The position numbers were made by a program, and so were the translations under genes. Below are positions 8,143-18,481 of a stretch of 64,000 bases of DNA, piece after piece; positions within the stretch are counted from its first letter, which is position 1; each line of letters starts with the position of its first letter. Under the pieces are notes generated by a model, which saw only the letters and a program-made list of their open reading frames with translations, did no database searches and had not been told where the DNA came from. Where the stretch lies: the NCBI GenBank assembly GCA_021307325.1, contig CP089931.1, positions 458,979-522,978 of the forward strand, read 5' to 3'. The DNA comes from Peptoniphilus sp. GNH. Lineage in GTDB: Bacteria > Bacillota > Clostridia > Tissierellales > Peptoniphilaceae.

Positions 8143-8976
8143 TTAAATCCTCTTTCCACTTATTATTCTATCTTTTCCGCTATAATCTTGTAATACTTCT
8201 ATGTTTTTAAAATCTTCTTTTAGCAAAAGATTCTCAACATCTCTAGCTTGATCAAAGCCAATTTCAAATACTAAATATCCAACATCTTTCAAATATTTTT
8301 TGGCATTTACAATAATTTTTCTGTAAAAATGTAAGCCATCACTTCCGCCATCTAGAGCTAGTCTTGGTTCAAAATCCTTAACCTCTATTTGCAGATTTTC
8401 AATGTCTTTGCTTTTTATATAGGGCGGATTAGAATAAATTAAATCAAATTTTCCTTTTATACCAGAAAACAAATCCGACTCAAAAAATTTACATTTACTA
8501 GAAAATTTTTTTTGATTGATTTTGCAAACCTCAAGAGCAGCTTTTGAAATATCACAAGCTCTTATATTTGCATCAGTTTCAAGTCCCAGGCTTATTGAAA
8601 AAGCACCAGAGCCCGCTCCCAATTCCAAAACATCTGTAAGATTTTCTTTTTTCACCTTATCTATTACATATTCAAGGGAAAGTTCTGTTTCCTTTCTTGG
8701 TACAAGCACCCTTGAATCCACATAAAATTCTCTGCCATAAAAATAAGCTTCATTCAAAATGTATTGTAAAGGCTCTCCAGTTTTTCTTCTATTTAAGAAT
8801 TCAAAGAATATTTTTTCTTCAGATTGAGTCAATTCATAATCATAGTTAAGGAGAATAAAACTCAAGTCTTTTTTTAAGATGTCAGATAGTACTATCCTCG
8901 TTTCTCTTAAAACATCAGCACTAGCAGATTTTAGTAAAGTAGTTTTAGCTAGATATAGAGCACCTTTTATGTCCAT
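8143..8976 (-). CDS. prmC: Release factor glutamine methyltransferase
   Basis: A 277-residue SAM-dependent methyltransferase with the glycine-rich motif [15 protein letters not shown] and the active-site NPPY in [11 protein letters not shown], typical of HemK/PrmC. It methylates the GGQ glutamine of release factors and is immediately followed by prfA, the usual pairing. Its ATG lies inside the end of the DUF1385 gene, so translation is coupled. Confidence 0.96.
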   Translation of the reverse strand: MDIKGALYLAKTTLLKSASADVLRETRIVLSDILKKDLSFILLNYDYELTQSEEKIFFEFLNRRKTGEPLQYILNEAYFYGREFYVDSRVLVPRKETELSLEYVIDKVKKENLTDVLELGAGSGAFSISLGLETDANIRACDISKAALEVCKINQKKFSSKCKFFESDLFSGIKGKFDLIYSNPPYIKSKDIENLQIEVKDFEPRLALDGGSDGLHFYRKIIVNAKKYLKDVGYLVFEIGFDQARDVENLLLKEDFKNIEVLQDYSGKDRIISGKRI

Positions 8977-9911
8977 AAGTCATTTTCTCCATCTCTTGGC
9001 AAGACTTCTTTTAAAGCTGCAAGAGCAACTTCTACCTGCTCTCTGTCCGGCTCACTTACAGTAAAATATTTCTGGATTAAAATACCTGGATAAGCCAAAG
9101 TTTTTGCAATAGCCAAATCCGATCTTCCGATTATCCTATTTACCTCATAGGAAATTCCCGCAATAAGAGGTAAGGCTATAATCCTAATTATTATTCTCAT
9201 AAAAGGATTGGGCCATCCAAAAAAAGATAGGACTACTATCGAAATCAAAAGAACCATAAAAATAAAACTCGTACCACACCTTGGATGCATCCTAGGAAAT
9301 TTCATGACATTATCCACGGTCAAATCTTCCCTAGATTCATAGCAGTGGATCGATTTATGCTCTGCCCCATGATACATGTAGACTCTTTTTATATCCGCAA
9401 TTTTTTTTGTGTAGGACAAATATATTAAAAATATCAAAATCCTTATAAGGCCTTCGAATAAATTGAGTAATATTGTTGAGCTAATGTAGTTTTTGAACAT
9501 TGACGCCAAAAAATTAGGTAATACAGTAAAAAATAATATTGCTATAACAAAAGAAACTATAAGGGCAAATGCATTTTCAATCTTTTCTGCCTTATCTTTA
9601 AATTTTTTGTCTAGAAAATTTTCCTTTTTTTTATCTGTATCATCATAAAATGAAGCTGAATATGTCAAAGCTTTGCTACCGATTATCATGGATTCAACTA
9701 ATTTATAAGCTCCTCTAATTATAGGCAGAGTCAAAATTTTGTATTTTTTGTCAAGAGAGTTTGTTTCTTCAGTTTTTACTTCTATTTCTCCATCTGGTCT
9801 TCTCACCGCTATTGAAATCTTTGACGGGCCCCGCATCATTATACCTTCTATAAGAGCCTGCCCACCTATTGTAGTTTTGAAAGCGGAGTTTTTTTTATCT
9901 ATATTTTCCAT
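8967..9911 (-). CDS. DUF1385 family membrane protein (YqhQ-like)
   Basis: A 314-residue membrane protein. The start has the family signature GGQALIEGIMMRGPSKISIAVRRP in part (residues about 17-40), and the middle has YHGAEHKSIHCYE and PRMHPRCGTSFIF with conserved histidines. About four or five hydrophobic segments are seen. In Firmicutes this family typically sits between rpmE and prmC/prfA, as here. Its function is not established. The GGAGATCAA ribosome binding site decides the start. Confidence 0.9.
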   Translation of the reverse strand: MENIDKKNSAFKTTIGGQALIEGIMMRGPSKISIAVRRPDGEIEVKTEETNSLDKKYKILTLPIIRGAYKLVESMIIGSKALTYSASFYDDTDKKKENFLDKKFKDKAEKIENAFALIVSFVIAILFFTVLPNFLASMFKNYISSTILLNLFEGLIRILIFLIYLSYTKKIADIKRVYMYHGAEHKSIHCYESREDLTVDNVMKFPRMHPRCGTSFIFMVLLISIVVLSFFGWPNPFMRIIIRIIALPLIAGISYEVNRIIGRSDLAIAKTLAYPGILIQKYFTVSEPDREQVEVALAALKEVLPRDGENDLWT

Positions 9912-9928
9912 TTGATCTCCATTTTAAG

Positions 9929-9960
9929 TAAAAAATAAGGTTAGCTCTCGCTAACCCCGA
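9929..9960 (-). terminator. Terminator after rpmE
   Basis: Minus strand GGTTAGC GAGA GCTAACC followed by TTATTTTTT (stem 9939-9945 with 9950-9956). It separates rpmE from the DUF1385 gene, so the latter may depend on partial readthrough. Confidence 0.85.
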
Positions 9961-9962
9961 TT

Positions 9963-10160
9963 TTATCTTTGATACTTTTTGTTGAATTTCTCAATACGTC
10001 CGCCGTGATCAGTGAACTTTTGCTTGCCTGTAAAGAAAGGATGGCATTCTGAGCAAACCTCAACTTTCAAACTTTCTTTAACTGATCCTGTTTTAAATGT
10101 ATTTCCACAAGCACAAGTAACTGTTGCTTCCTTGAATTCTGGTTGTATTTCCTTTTTCAC
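9963..10160 (-). CDS. rpmE: 50S ribosomal protein L31 (zinc-binding form)
   Basis: A 65-residue L31 of the zinc-containing type: CACG near residue 16 and CSEC near residue 37 provide four cysteines, and the FFTGKQKF and [10 protein letters not shown] segments are diagnostic. Part of the large ribosomal subunit. The start is a GTG at 10160, with AGAGGGGTGG upstream. It has its own promoter directly after rho and a terminator of its own. Confidence 0.95.
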   Translation of the reverse strand: MKKEIQPEFKEATVTCACGNTFKTGSVKESLKVEVCSECHPFFTGKQKFTDHGGRIEKFNKKYQR

Positions 10161-10198
10161 AATTCCACCCCTCTTCTATATCCTAAATTAACTTCTAA

Positions 10199-10227
10199 AG
10201 TGTACCACAAATTATGAATATTTGCAA
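10199..10227 (-). promoter_or_regulatory. rpmE promoter
   Basis: Minus strand TTGCAA (10222-10227), 17-base spacer, extended -10 TGgTACACT with the hexamer at 10199-10204, about 40 bases before rpmE and immediately after the rho stop. Confidence 0.7.
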
Positions 10228-11892
10228 TTAGAAAGTATCTATGTCAATTTTTTTCAAAAATTCTTTATTATCTTTTGATTCCATCAAATTGTATAGTAGC
10301 TTCTCTGTGACCTCTTGTGTCGAATTGCCAATCATTGATCTTCTAAGCGCATATGCAAAATCTATCTCATCCTTTTCCAGCAGCAAATCTTCTTTTCTTG
10401 TACCAGATTTATATATGTCGATAGCAGGGAAAATTCTCTTTTCAGACAATTTTCTATCTAGATGAACTTCCATATTACCAGTACCCTTAAATTCCTCAAA
10501 AATAATATCGTCCATTCTTGAACCCGTTTCTATAAGAGCAGTTGCTATTATTGTAAGAGATCCTCCGCCCTCTATATTTCTGGCGGCTCCAAAAAATCTC
10601 TTAGGTTTGTGCAAACTCAATGGATCAAGACCCCCAGACAGTGTCTTTCCGCTTGGTGGAGTTATTAGATTATAGGCCCTTGCAAGTCTTGTCAAAGAAT
10701 CCATAAGTAAAACGACATCTTCTCCCTTTTCTACAAGTCTTTTTGCCCTTTCAAGCGCCATCTCAGCTACTTTTGTGTGATTTAAAGGAGCTTGGTCAAA
10801 TGTCGAATAAATCACCTCTGCGTCTACTGATCTTGCCATATCCGTAACTTCTTCTGGTCTTTCATCAATTAATAAAACCATCAAATGAATATCGTCATAA
10901 TTTTTAGATATGGCTTGAGCCATCTTTTTTAAAAGGCTCGTCTTTCCACTTTTAGGTTGAGAAACAATTAGACCTCTTTGCCCTCTACCTATCGGGCAAA
11001 CTAAATCTATTACCCTTGTTGCAAGTTCGTCATGTTGAGTTTCTAAAATTATTCTCTTGTTAGGATAAATTGGAGTCAAATTTTCAAAAGATGGTCTATG
11101 ACCTACCCTATATGCCTCGAGTCCATTAACCTCATTTATATAGATAAGAGCATTGTAGTTGTCATTGTCGTTTTCTCTAGTTATACCTCTTACCATATCC
11201 CCAGTTTGGAGCCTGAACTTTCTTATTTGAGACGGCGCCACGTAGACATCATTTTCACTCGGCATATAATTTTTTACTCTCAAAAATCCAAACCCGTCCG
11301 GCAAAACTTCCAAAATTCCTATAACTTCTTCTTTATTTGCAGATTTTTCATCTTCATTTTCATCAAATTCTGGTTCAAGATTACTAATTTCAGGATTTGC
11401 AAATTCATCATCCTCTTTTAGCAGTTTTTCATACTCTTCATCATTTGGAATCTCTAATTCTTCCTCAAATACAGAATCTTCATCTCTTAATAAGTCAATA
11501 AGCTCACTCTTTTTGTACTTATATGACGATTTTATGCCTTTTTTGTCTGCTATTTTTCTAAGTTCAATTATAGTCTTTTCTCTCAAATCATCTTTTGCAT
11601 CTGAATCATTGTTTTGTAGAGTTTGGTATATTAAAGCCGCCAAATCATTTTTCTTATATTTATATGGAGATTTTAATTTCAGTTCATTGGCCATATTCCT
11701 TAGTTCTTCCATATTCATAAGTTCAAGTTCTTTTTGCGAATACGATTTAATTGTTGGCTCAATTCCCTTGCTTATGAAATTGATGTAATCCTCTTTGCTG
11801 AAATTTTCACTCGGAAAAAGTCCCAGGCTAACAGCTATTTTTTTTAAATCATCTAGACTTTTATCAGCCAAAACATCAGAGTTGTTTTTCAC
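10228..11892 (-). CDS. rho: Transcription termination factor Rho with a repeated N-terminal domain
   Basis: A Rho of about 554 residues, over 100 longer than the E. coli protein. The core is standard: RNA-binding fold around [19 protein letters not shown], the P-loop [10 protein letters not shown], Walker [17 protein letters not shown] and the Q-loop SGGLDP. The N-terminus holds three Rho_N/SAP-like helical repeats (starting near residues 15, 60 and 105, each with LRxxAxxxxxKSxYKYKKxxL-type spacing) and an acidic linker (about 150-185). I prefer a GTG start at 11892 because AGGTGA lies five bases upstream; a GTG at 11901 lacks a site. Rho unwinds RNA from stalled transcription complexes in the cytoplasm. 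Confidence 0.96.
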   Translation of the reverse strand: MKNNSDVLADKSLDDLKKIAVSLGLFPSENFSKEDYINFISKGIEPTIKSYSQKELELMNMEELRNMANELKLKSPYKYKKNDLAALIYQTLQNNDSDAKDDLREKTIIELRKIADKKGIKSSYKYKKSELIDLLRDEDSVFEEELEIPNDEEYEKLLKEDDEFANPEISNLEPEFDENEDEKSANKEEVIGILEVLPDGFGFLRVKNYMPSENDVYVAPSQIRKFRLQTGDMVRGITRENDNDNYNALIYINEVNGLEAYRVGHRPSFENLTPIYPNKRIILETQHDELATRVIDLVCPIGRGQRGLIVSQPKSGKTSLLKKMAQAISKNYDDIHLMVLLIDERPEEVTDMARSVDAEVIYSTFDQAPLNHTKVAEMALERAKRLVEKGEDVVLLMDSLTRLARAYNLITPPSGKTLSGGLDPLSLHKPKRFFGAARNIEGGGSLTIIATALIETGSRMDDIIFEEFKGTGNMEVHLDRKLSEKRIFPAIDIYKSGTRKEDLLLEKDEIDFAYALRRSMIGNSTQEVTEKLLYNLMESKDNKEFLKKIDIDTF

Positions 11893-11901
11893 AAATTTCA
11901 C

Positions 11902-12876
11902 CTATTTCGCATAGCTAGGCTTAGTGTTTAGCTTATGAATTGAGTCTATAAATCTAATAGTTCCAGATGGTTTTCTAAGCACTAAAGTTTGTGTTTTGGC
12001 CGTGTCTTTACCATAAAATTTTATTCCTCTTAGAAGATCTCCTGTAGTAATTCCAGTAGCGGCAAAAACAACGTCATCTCCCTTTACCAAATCATCAATT
12101 GTATAAATTTTTTCCAAATCCGAATGAAAATCTTTACATCTTTGCATTTGAGCTTCATCTGTTGGATGAAGTCTTCCTTGAAAATCTCCACCTAAACATT
12201 TGAGGGCAGCTGCAGCTATAACACCTTCTGGTGCTCCTCCTCGACCTATTATGAGATCCACTCCAGTGTCTTCAAAGCAAGTTTCAATAGCAGTCAAAAT
12301 GTCTCCATCAGATACTAATTTTATTTTTGCGCCGGCTTTTCTGATTTCGTCAATTATTGGCTGATGTCTTGGTCTATCAAGCATAGCTACTGTAATGTCT
12401 TCTATGTCCTTATCCAAAGCTTTGGCAACTCTTTTTAGATTTTCAGTTGGAGAATCTTCGAGATTTATTTGACCCTTTGCTTTTGGACCACATGCTATCT
12501 TGTCCATATAAATATCAGGCGCATTTAATAGACATCCCCTCGGTGCAACAGCTACTACAGAAATTGCATTAGCCATTCCATTTGCAATTGAAGTAGTTCC
12601 ATCTAAGGGGTCCACAGCGATATCCACCTTGTCATATTCTTCATTCGAATTTTTGCCTATGTGTTCACCTATGTAGAGCATGGGAGCTTCGTCAATTTCG
12701 CCTTCCCCAATCACTACAACACCGTCTATTTCAACAGTATCAAACATTCTTCTCATTGCATCTACAGCAGCTCCATCAGCTCCATTTTTGTCGCCCTTGC
12801 CTAAAAATCTGCTTGATGAAATTGCAGCCGCTTCACAAACCCTAGCCAAATTAAGTGCTAAATTACGATCCATCAT
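11902..12876 (-). CDS. glpX: Fructose-1,6-bisphosphatase class II (GlpX type)
   Basis: A protein of about 324 residues with the GlpX signatures [28 protein letters not shown] and [26 protein letters not shown], which hold the metal and phosphate ligands. It dephosphorylates fructose-1,6-bisphosphate in gluconeogenesis. Start chosen at the ATG ending at 12876, with AAGGAG upstream, overlapping the transaldolase TGA. It lies between transaldolase and rho, giving a small sugar-phosphate unit. Confidence 0.95.
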   Translation of the reverse strand: MMDRNLALNLARVCEAAAISSSRFLGKGDKNGADGAAVDAMRRMFDTVEIDGVVVIGEGEIDEAPMLYIGEHIGKNSNEEYDKVDIAVDPLDGTTSIANGMANAISVVAVAPRGCLLNAPDIYMDKIACGPKAKGQINLEDSPTENLKRVAKALDKDIEDITVAMLDRPRHQPIIDEIRKAGAKIKLVSDGDILTAIETCFEDTGVDLIIGRGGAPEGVIAAAALKCLGGDFQGRLHPTDEAQMQRCKDFHSDLEKIYTIDDLVKGDDVVFAATGITTGDLLRGIKFYGKDTAKTQTLVLRKPSGTIRFIDSIHKLNTKPSYAK

Positions 12877-13514
12877 TTTACTCCTTCCCAATCTTTTAAA
12901 AATCTAGCTATTCCAGCATCTGTTAAAGGATGCTTGGTCATATCCTTTAATACTTTATATGGAACTGTCGCAATATCAGCTCCAATTCTTGCGCATTTTG
13001 TTACATGTTCCATATTTCTAATGCTTGCAGCGATTATTTCACATTCTTCATCTAATTCCGAAAAAACTTCTACAACATTTTTTAGAAAATGTTCAGAATC
13101 GACTCCTATATCATCCAATCTTCCAAGAAATGGGCTTACATATGAAGCTCCTGCTTTTGCAGCAAGAAGTGCTTGACCAACCGAAAAAATCAAAGTTACA
13201 TTTGTCTTGATGCCATTTTTCTTTAATTCCTTTACTGCTATAAGTCCTTCCTCTGTCATTGGCACTTTTATAATAATGTTTTTATGAATCTTTGCAAGTT
13301 CTTTCGCTTCTTTTACCATGTCTTCCCATTTTGTAGAAATAACTTCTGCTGATATGGGTCCGTCTACAATTTCGCATATTTCTTTTACAACTTCTTTAAA
13401 GTCTCTTCCTTCCTTTGCTATTAAAGATGGATTAGTAGTTACGCCTTCTAAAATACCCCACTTAGCTATCTCACTTATTTCATCTATGTTCGCAGTATCT
13501 ATAAAAATTTTCAT
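12873..13514 (-). CDS. tal: Transaldolase of the small (TalC/FSA) family
   Basis: A 213-residue TIM-barrel enzyme. The N-terminus [13 protein letters not shown] and [13 protein letters not shown] are typical, and the Schiff-base lysine lies in IIKVPMT. Length fits the short TalC/fructose-6-phosphate aldolase group. Most Firmicute members are transaldolases, moving a dihydroxyacetone unit between sugar phosphates in the pentose phosphate pathway. It overlaps ispF upstream (ATGA) and glpX downstream. Confidence 0.94.
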   Translation of the reverse strand: MKIFIDTANIDEISEIAKWGILEGVTTNPSLIAKEGRDFKEVVKEICEIVDGPISAEVISTKWEDMVKEAKELAKIHKNIIIKVPMTEEGLIAVKELKKNGIKTNVTLIFSVGQALLAAKAGASYVSPFLGRLDDIGVDSEHFLKNVVEVFSELDEECEIIAASIRNMEHVTKCARIGADIATVPYKVLKDMTKHPLTDAGIARFLKDWEGVK

Positions 13515-13990
13515 TTCTTTTCCTCCTCTAAAATTACCACAGCTTGGGCTGCAATACCTTCTTCTCTTCCAACAAATCCAAGCTTTTCGGTAGTGGTTGC
13601 CTTTATAGAAATTTTTTCAACATCTGTATCTAAAATATTTGCAACTATACTCCTCATTGTGTCGATATAAGGTCTTAATTTAGGTCTTTGAGCCATGACT
13701 ATACAATCCAAATTCCCGATTTTATAAGAATCTTTTTTCATAAGTTCAAAAACTCTTTCTAATAAAATCTTGCTATCAATATCTTTAAATTCATCACTTG
13801 TATCAGGAAAGATAAGACCTATATCCCCCTTGCAAAGAGCACCAAGTATTGCATCCATTATCGCATGGATCAAAACATCTGCATCAGAATGACCCAGCAA
13901 GCCCTTCTCAAAAGGAATTTCCAAACCACCTAAAACAAGTTTTCTTCCTTCTACAAGTTCATGAACATCAAAGCCACAACCTATTCTCAT
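13511..13990 (-). CDS. ispF: 2-C-methyl-D-erythritol 2,4-cyclodiphosphate synthase
   Basis: A 159-residue IspF with the zinc-ligand motif FDVHEL at the N-terminus, [19 protein letters not shown] and GDIGLIFPD, and the C-terminal [21 protein letters not shown]. It makes the cyclic diphosphate of the MEP isoprenoid pathway. Start at the ATG ending at 13990, which has AGGAGG six bases upstream. It overlaps the end of ispD, the preceding enzyme-class partner of the same pathway. Confidence 0.97.
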   Translation of the reverse strand: MRIGCGFDVHELVEGRKLVLGGLEIPFEKGLLGHSDADVLIHAIMDAILGALCKGDIGLIFPDTSDEFKDIDSKILLERVFELMKKDSYKIGNLDCIVMAQRPKLRPYIDTMRSIVANILDTDVEKISIKATTTEKLGFVGREEGIAAQAVVILEEEKK

Positions 13991-14693
13991 CACTTTCCTC
14001 CTGTGATTTCATAATCGCTTCAGCTATTGTCAAGTCTTCTGGTGTGGTTATTTTTATATTAAAATAATCACTATGAATAAGATAAATCCTTTTACCCGTT
14101 TTTTCAACTAGAGAGCAGTCATCTGTCCCATAATAATTCTCTTCATAAGCCTGTTTATAAGCTTTCAAAAGTACGTCCTTTAAAAAGACTTGCGGTGTTT
14201 GAACTGCCCATAACTTAGATCTATCTGGAGTATAATCTGCAAATTCTCCAGACATGGAAACTTTTATGGTATCTATAACTGGGTTTGCCAAAACACTTGC
14301 GCCACTTTTGTCTACACTCTCTATTGCTTTTTTTATGTTTTTTACGGAAACAAATGGTCTCACTCCATCATGACTTACAACTATATCAGTCTCACAAGGC
14401 ATTTGTTTTAAAGCCTCATAAACTGAATCTTGTCTTTCCTTTCCCCCGTATACAAGCTTATAGGGCTTACGTATTTCATATGAATGTAGTATTTCTTCCA
14501 TATATTGCATGTCAGATTTTTTTATAACTATTATTATATAGTCTATATATTCACACGTCTGAATCTTATCAATTGAATGAGCTAAGATAGTTCTATCACC
14601 AAGACTCAAAAACTGTTTACCTATTGAAGTCTTCATCCTCTTTCCCATTCCAGCAGCTGCTATTATAGCCGTTACATACCTTCCATTATACAT
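13968..14693 (-). CDS. ispD: 2-C-methyl-D-erythritol 4-phosphate cytidylyltransferase
   Basis: A 241-residue nucleotidyltransferase with [12 protein letters not shown] at the N-terminus (CTP binding), [10 protein letters not shown] and [13 protein letters not shown]. It forms CDP-methylerythritol in the MEP pathway. The ATG overlaps the stop of the penicillin-binding protein gene as TAATG, so the two are translationally coupled. The product feeds undecaprenyl phosphate synthesis, which fits the cell-wall genes upstream. Confidence 0.96.
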   Translation of the reverse strand: MYNGRYVTAIIAAAGMGKRMKTSIGKQFLSLGDRTILAHSIDKIQTCEYIDYIIIVIKKSDMQYMEEILHSYEIRKPYKLVYGGKERQDSVYEALKQMPCETDIVVSHDGVRPFVSVKNIKKAIESVDKSGASVLANPVIDTIKVSMSGEFADYTPDRSKLWAVQTPQVFLKDVLLKAYKQAYEENYYGTDDCSLVEKTGKRIYLIHSDYFNIKITTPEDLTIAEAIMKSQEESDENRLWL

Positions 14694-16123
14694 TATATCT
14701 TTAGCTCCTTGAGGGCATAATTTATTAGATCCCTAGCTAGAGGAGCCGCTGCTTCTCCTCCGTGCTTATCCACTCCTTCTAAAAGCACACATACAGCGAT
14801 CTTCGGTTCATTTGCTGGAGCAAATCCAACGAACCAAGCATTGTTAAGTCCTGTTGAGGTTTCGGCTGTACCCGTCTTTCCTGCAACTTGAATACCTCTA
14901 ACTCGTGCATTTTTACCAGTTCCCTCTCTTACTACGCCTATCATGTATTCTTTTATTTGATTTGCTATATTTGCATCTATCGCTTGACTTAGAACTTCTG
15001 GGTTTTGTTCGTGGACTATGTTTCCATCACTTTTAACAACCTTTTGGACTAAATATGGTTTCATCATTTTACCCTCGTTCGCTATGGTAGATGCCACCAT
15101 CGTCATCTCTAATGGTGTTACTAGGACATTTCCTTGACCTATTCCAGATGCCGCAAGAGTTGTAGCAGGAAGTTTTTTACTGTGATCAAAAGCAGATTTT
15201 TTAAGAGGTAAATCAAAGTTTGTATCCTGATTTATCCAAAATCTGTCGCTTACATTTCCAAAAGAATCTTGACCGATTTCAACAGTCTTTTGAACGAAAT
15301 AAGTATTTACAGAGTTTACAAAAGCTGATTTCAAATTTATTTTTCCATATTTTAAATTCAAAGCATTTTTAAATTTACGCCCGTCAATTTCCTGTTCCCC
15401 AGTGTCGTCGTAATTTTGTGAAATGCCTGGATTTTCCAAAAGGGCTGCCGAAGTTATAATTTTGTATATTGATCCTGGAGAATAGAGTCCAGACGTTGCT
15501 CTATTTAATAAGGCTCCTTGATTTTGCTCTGTTATCACGCTTAAATCTCTATCTATATTTGACGAATTGTACTCTGGTAGACTCGCCATGGCTAAAACTT
15601 CACCCGTTTTTGGATCCATTGCTACTATCGCCCCTTTTTCATGGGTGTCGGATAAAATTGCATGAGCGTATTTCTGAAGACTTGTGTTGGTTGTTAGGAT
15701 TAAATTTCCGCCTTCCTTTTCTTTCTTGCTAAAAATAGAATCTAACAAGTTGGGCAGCATTTCCTTTATGGGTACTTCTTCTTCACCAAGTAGATAGTCT
15801 CTGTAAGATTTTTCTAAAAGATAATCTCCATGTTTAACACTCGAATATCCAATTATATGAGAATAGGCAGTCGGTTCATTATAAATTCTTTTAAATTCGC
15901 TGCCTTGTGCTTCTGAATATGCCAAGATATTATTATCTCTATCAAGAATACTTCCTCTTTTTATATTAGATTTTACAATGGTTCTTCGTCTGTTCTCTGG
16001 TCTTTTTGCTATGGCGTCTGATTTGAATGTCACTATATAAGACAAGTAAACAACAAGAGAAAGTAAAAGAATTAATAATCCTATGAAAACCAATAATATT
16101 CTTGATCTGTCTTTTTGATTCAA
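14693..16123 (-). CDS. pbpA: Penicillin-binding transpeptidase (PbpA/FtsI-like class B PBP)
   Basis: A 476-residue class B PBP. One N-terminal membrane segment (about 9-30) is followed by a dimerisation region (about 35-150) and a transpeptidase domain with the active-site SPGSIYKI (SxxK), SVN and KTG (VAGKTGTAET). It cross-links peptidoglycan outside the membrane. The start is a TTG with GAGGAG six bases upstream. It follows an ftsW/rodA gene by one base, and SEDS-PBP pairs of this kind form a glycosyltransferase-transpeptidase unit. Similar in organisation to PbpA of actinobacteria; sporulation or division role cannot be told apart from sequence. Confidence 0.93.
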   Translation of the reverse strand: MNQKDRSRILLVFIGLLILLLSLVVYLSYIVTFKSDAIAKRPENRRRTIVKSNIKRGSILDRDNNILAYSEAQGSEFKRIYNEPTAYSHIIGYSSVKHGDYLLEKSYRDYLLGEEEVPIKEMLPNLLDSIFSKKEKEGGNLILTTNTSLQKYAHAILSDTHEKGAIVAMDPKTGEVLAMASLPEYNSSNIDRDLSVITEQNQGALLNRATSGLYSPGSIYKIITSAALLENPGISQNYDDTGEQEIDGRKFKNALNLKYGKINLKSAFVNSVNTYFVQKTVEIGQDSFGNVSDRFWINQDTNFDLPLKKSAFDHSKKLPATTLAASGIGQGNVLVTPLEMTMVASTIANEGKMMKPYLVQKVVKSDGNIVHEQNPEVLSQAIDANIANQIKEYMIGVVREGTGKNARVRGIQVAGKTGTAETSTGLNNAWFVGFAPANEPKIAVCVLLEGVDKHGGEAAAPLARDLINYALKELKI

Positions 16124-16124
16124 T

Positions 16125-17363
16125 TTATTCTCCTCTTTCTAATTTATTCTTTAAGTCCTCGCTAGTTACTTGCAAAATTCCAAGGGCTATGAAGCTTGAC
16201 AGCATAGAAGATCCTCCATACGAAACAAATGGAAGAGTTATACCTGTCATAGGTATTAGTTTTATTACTCCACCTATATTTATAAAGCACTGAATTCCGA
16301 AAAGAATAGTTACTGTCAAAGCCAAAATTCTATAAAATAGATAATCTTGTTTTAGGGTTATCTTTATAGCTCTATAAACGAGTAGTATAAAAAGCATAAT
16401 TATTCCTATGCCTGTGAATATGCCCATTTCTTCGCAAATCGCCGGAAATATGAAATCACTATATGAATAAGTGACCAAATTAGGATATCCCCTTCCAATT
16501 CCTACTCCAAAGAACTTCCCTTCAGCTATTGCTATAAGCGATTGTACTATCTGTCTTCCATCCCCATACGATTCTTTCCATGGATCTAACCAAATAGCCA
16601 CACGAATTTTGACGTGAGAGAAAATCTTATAACCAACTAAAAGACCTAACATAATCAAAATTAGATTCAAAAATATAACTTTTCTATTGTTTTCATATAC
16701 AAATTGAGTCCCTAAAAACATTGCAACAAAAATAGCAGCTCCACCAAGGTCTGTCTGCACTCCCAAGATGCCTATAATAAAATAGACAAGTCCCATTAAA
16801 ATATAAGGGAGATTTTTGTTTTTTGATTTTTTCGCAAAATTTGCATAAAAAGATGCTAGAAAAAATATGAATAAAATTTTACAAAATTCAGATGGTTGGA
16901 CGGACATCCCCTTGTACTTTATCCAGTTTATGGCTCCCTTGTCCCTTTGGCCCAAGGCAAAAACTAAAAGGAGCAAAAAAACAATCCCGGCATAGTACAT
17001 AAAAGTATACTTATCCAATTTTTTTAAATATTTTACACAAAAATAAGATAAGTAAAAAAACATTATACCTACCAAGGCCCAGATTAGTTGTTTTATACCA
17101 AGGCTTAAGTTTATTCTCATTATGGTTATAATTCCAATAGACAAAAGCATTGATATTATTAAAAATATGTAATTGTCACCTGTTGATATTTTTCCAAGAA
17201 TATAATTGGAAAAGTAGATTATTAAAATTAAACCGAGAAATAAAATTATTAGATACTTATCTATATGCATTTCATTTAAAAAGAAAAACATCAAGACACA
17301 TAAAAGGTCAAAGATAAGCAACAAATTCATGGGCTTAATCGCTCCCCTTACATTTGAAAGCAT
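16125..17363 (-). CDS. SEDS peptidoglycan glycosyltransferase (FtsW/RodA family)
   Basis: A protein of about 412 residues with roughly ten hydrophobic segments and the SEDS signatures: INWIKYKGMSVQPSEFCKI, the LGGAAIFVAMF segment with catalytic-region aspartate (TDLGGA), GIGRGYPNLV, EEMGIFTGIGI and FVSYGGSSMLSSF near the end. It polymerises lipid II at the membrane. Start set at the ATG ending at 17363 behind the FHA stop, with GAGG eight bases upstream; an earlier in-frame start at 17405 would overlap the FHA gene. It is coupled with the class B PBP downstream. Confidence 0.94.
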   Translation of the reverse strand: MLSNVRGAIKPMNLLLIFDLLCVLMFFFLNEMHIDKYLIILFLGLILIIYFSNYILGKISTGDNYIFLIISMLLSIGIITIMRINLSLGIKQLIWALVGIMFFYLSYFCVKYLKKLDKYTFMYYAGIVFLLLLVFALGQRDKGAINWIKYKGMSVQPSEFCKILFIFFLASFYANFAKKSKNKNLPYILMGLVYFIIGILGVQTDLGGAAIFVAMFLGTQFVYENNRKVIFLNLILIMLGLLVGYKIFSHVKIRVAIWLDPWKESYGDGRQIVQSLIAIAEGKFFGVGIGRGYPNLVTYSYSDFIFPAICEEMGIFTGIGIIMLFILLVYRAIKITLKQDYLFYRILALTVTILFGIQCFINIGGVIKLIPMTGITLPFVSYGGSSMLSSFIALGILQVTSEDLKNKLERGE

Positions 17364-17364
17364 A

Positions 17365-17802
17365 CTATCGCCTCTTTTCAACAAATATAAATTGAATGAA
17401 CCCAACTCCTATGGTGTCTCCATTTTTGAGTTCAATTATATCATGTATAGCCTGACCATTAAGATAAGTCCCATTAGCAGAGTCCAAATCTTCTATAAAA
17501 TAGGCTCCCTTGTCTTCATGAATTATCAAATGCGTCGACGAAACAAACTTGTCCTTGATTACTATGGTATTTTTAGATGATCTACCAATTGTCACATCGC
17601 CTTTTAAAATATAGTAATCATCCATTTTGAAATTTAATGTATCCAGTCTATTCACAACTTTCAAATAAGCTGAATCTGAAGAAATACCTTTTTTATTCAT
17701 CGACTTTATATCCATATATATTAATTTGATGATATTAAATATAAAAAGATATATTATGATTATAAAAAAATATTTTAAAATTTGTGATATTATATCAAAC
17801 AT
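17365..17802 (-). CDS. Membrane-anchored FHA-domain protein (FhaB-like)
   Basis: A protein of about 145 residues with one N-terminal transmembrane helix (about 8-30) and a C-terminal FHA domain (about 60-140). The phosphothreonine-binding signature is seen as TIGRSSKNTIVI, VSSTHLII and DSANGTYLNG. Start at the ATG ending at 17802 because GAGGTGG lies four bases upstream; the upstream 10 codons lack a site. FHA-ftsW/rodA-pbpA order is typical of the Ser/Thr kinase-controlled cell-wall cluster of actinobacteria and some Firmicutes. No PASTA kinase is in the window. Confidence 0.9.
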   Translation of the reverse strand: MFDIISQILKYFFIIIIYLFIFNIIKLIYMDIKSMNKKGISSDSAYLKVVNRLDTLNFKMDDYYILKGDVTIGRSSKNTIVIKDKFVSSTHLIIHEDKGAYFIEDLDSANGTYLNGQAIHDIIELKNGDTIGVGFIQFIFVEKRR

Positions 17803-17822
17803 TCGCCACCTCAATCCATGAT

Positions 17823-17872
17823 ATTTTACCACAAAACAATTATTAAATATAGCATATTAGATATGGTATACT
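17823..17872. promoter_or_regulatory. Divergent extended -10 promoters for recX (+) and the FHA-rho operon (-)
   Basis: Plus strand TGgTATACT (hexamer 17867-17872) lies six bases before the recX ATG. Minus strand TGgTAAAAT (hexamer 17823-17828) lies about 20 bases before the FHA gene. Neither has a good -35 element, as is common for extended -10 promoters. Confidence 0.6.
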
Positions 17873-17878
17873 ACTTTT

Positions 17879-18481
17879 ATGATAGTTGAAAAAATTATTT
17901 ATTCAGATAAAACAAGTGAATACAGTCTGATTGTGGGGCTTTATGTTCTGACTTTGAAGGAAGAAAGTCTGACGGAGTTTAATATTTATAAGGGCAAGGA
18001 ACTTTCAGAAGAAGATCTTGATGAAATTAAAGCTTATGACAATTTTATAAGAGCTTTAAATAAGGCCTATAAAATATTAGCTTATCCTAGAACTGCTAAT
18101 CAGGTTAGAATGAAGCTTAAAGAGGATATGGTAGACGAATTTACGATTGAAGATGTCATTTATTATCTAAATAAAAATTCCTATTTGAATGATCTCGAGT
18201 ATGGAAAATCTTATGCAAAAGATAGAGTCAATCTTTCAAAAGATGGTCCCCTTAAAATTTATTATAAGCTTTTGGAAAAGGGGCTTTCCAAAGAAGATGC
18301 AAGAAAATCTATCTACTCAATTGATAAGGAAATATATGAGCAAAATGTTATTGAAGTGGCTAAGAAAAAATTAAATCTTATAAAAAGTGGAGATGTTAAA
18401 AAAAAGCTCTGGTCCTACTTGCAGCAAAAAGGATATGATTCATCTCTTATAAAACTTGCCTTGGAGGAGGTTATATCTTGA
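17879..18481 (+). CDS. recX: RecX family regulator of recombination
   Basis: A 200-residue, highly charged helical protein with three RecX-type three-helix repeats. The first, around residues 58-95, is [20 protein letters not shown], and the central [26 protein letters not shown] is the family hallmark. RecX binds the RecA filament and usually inhibits it. No Shine-Dalgarno sequence precedes the ATG and the -10 box is six bases away. It overlaps the GIY-YIG gene as TTGA. recA is not in the window. Confidence 0.93.
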   Translation: MIVEKIIYSDKTSEYSLIVGLYVLTLKEESLTEFNIYKGKELSEEDLDEIKAYDNFIRALNKAYKILAYPRTANQVRMKLKEDMVDEFTIEDVIYYLNKNSYLNDLEYGKSYAKDRVNLSKDGPLKIYYKLLEKGLSKEDARKSIYSIDKEIYEQNVIEVAKKKLNLIKSGDVKKKLWSYLQQKGYDSSLIKLALEEVIS

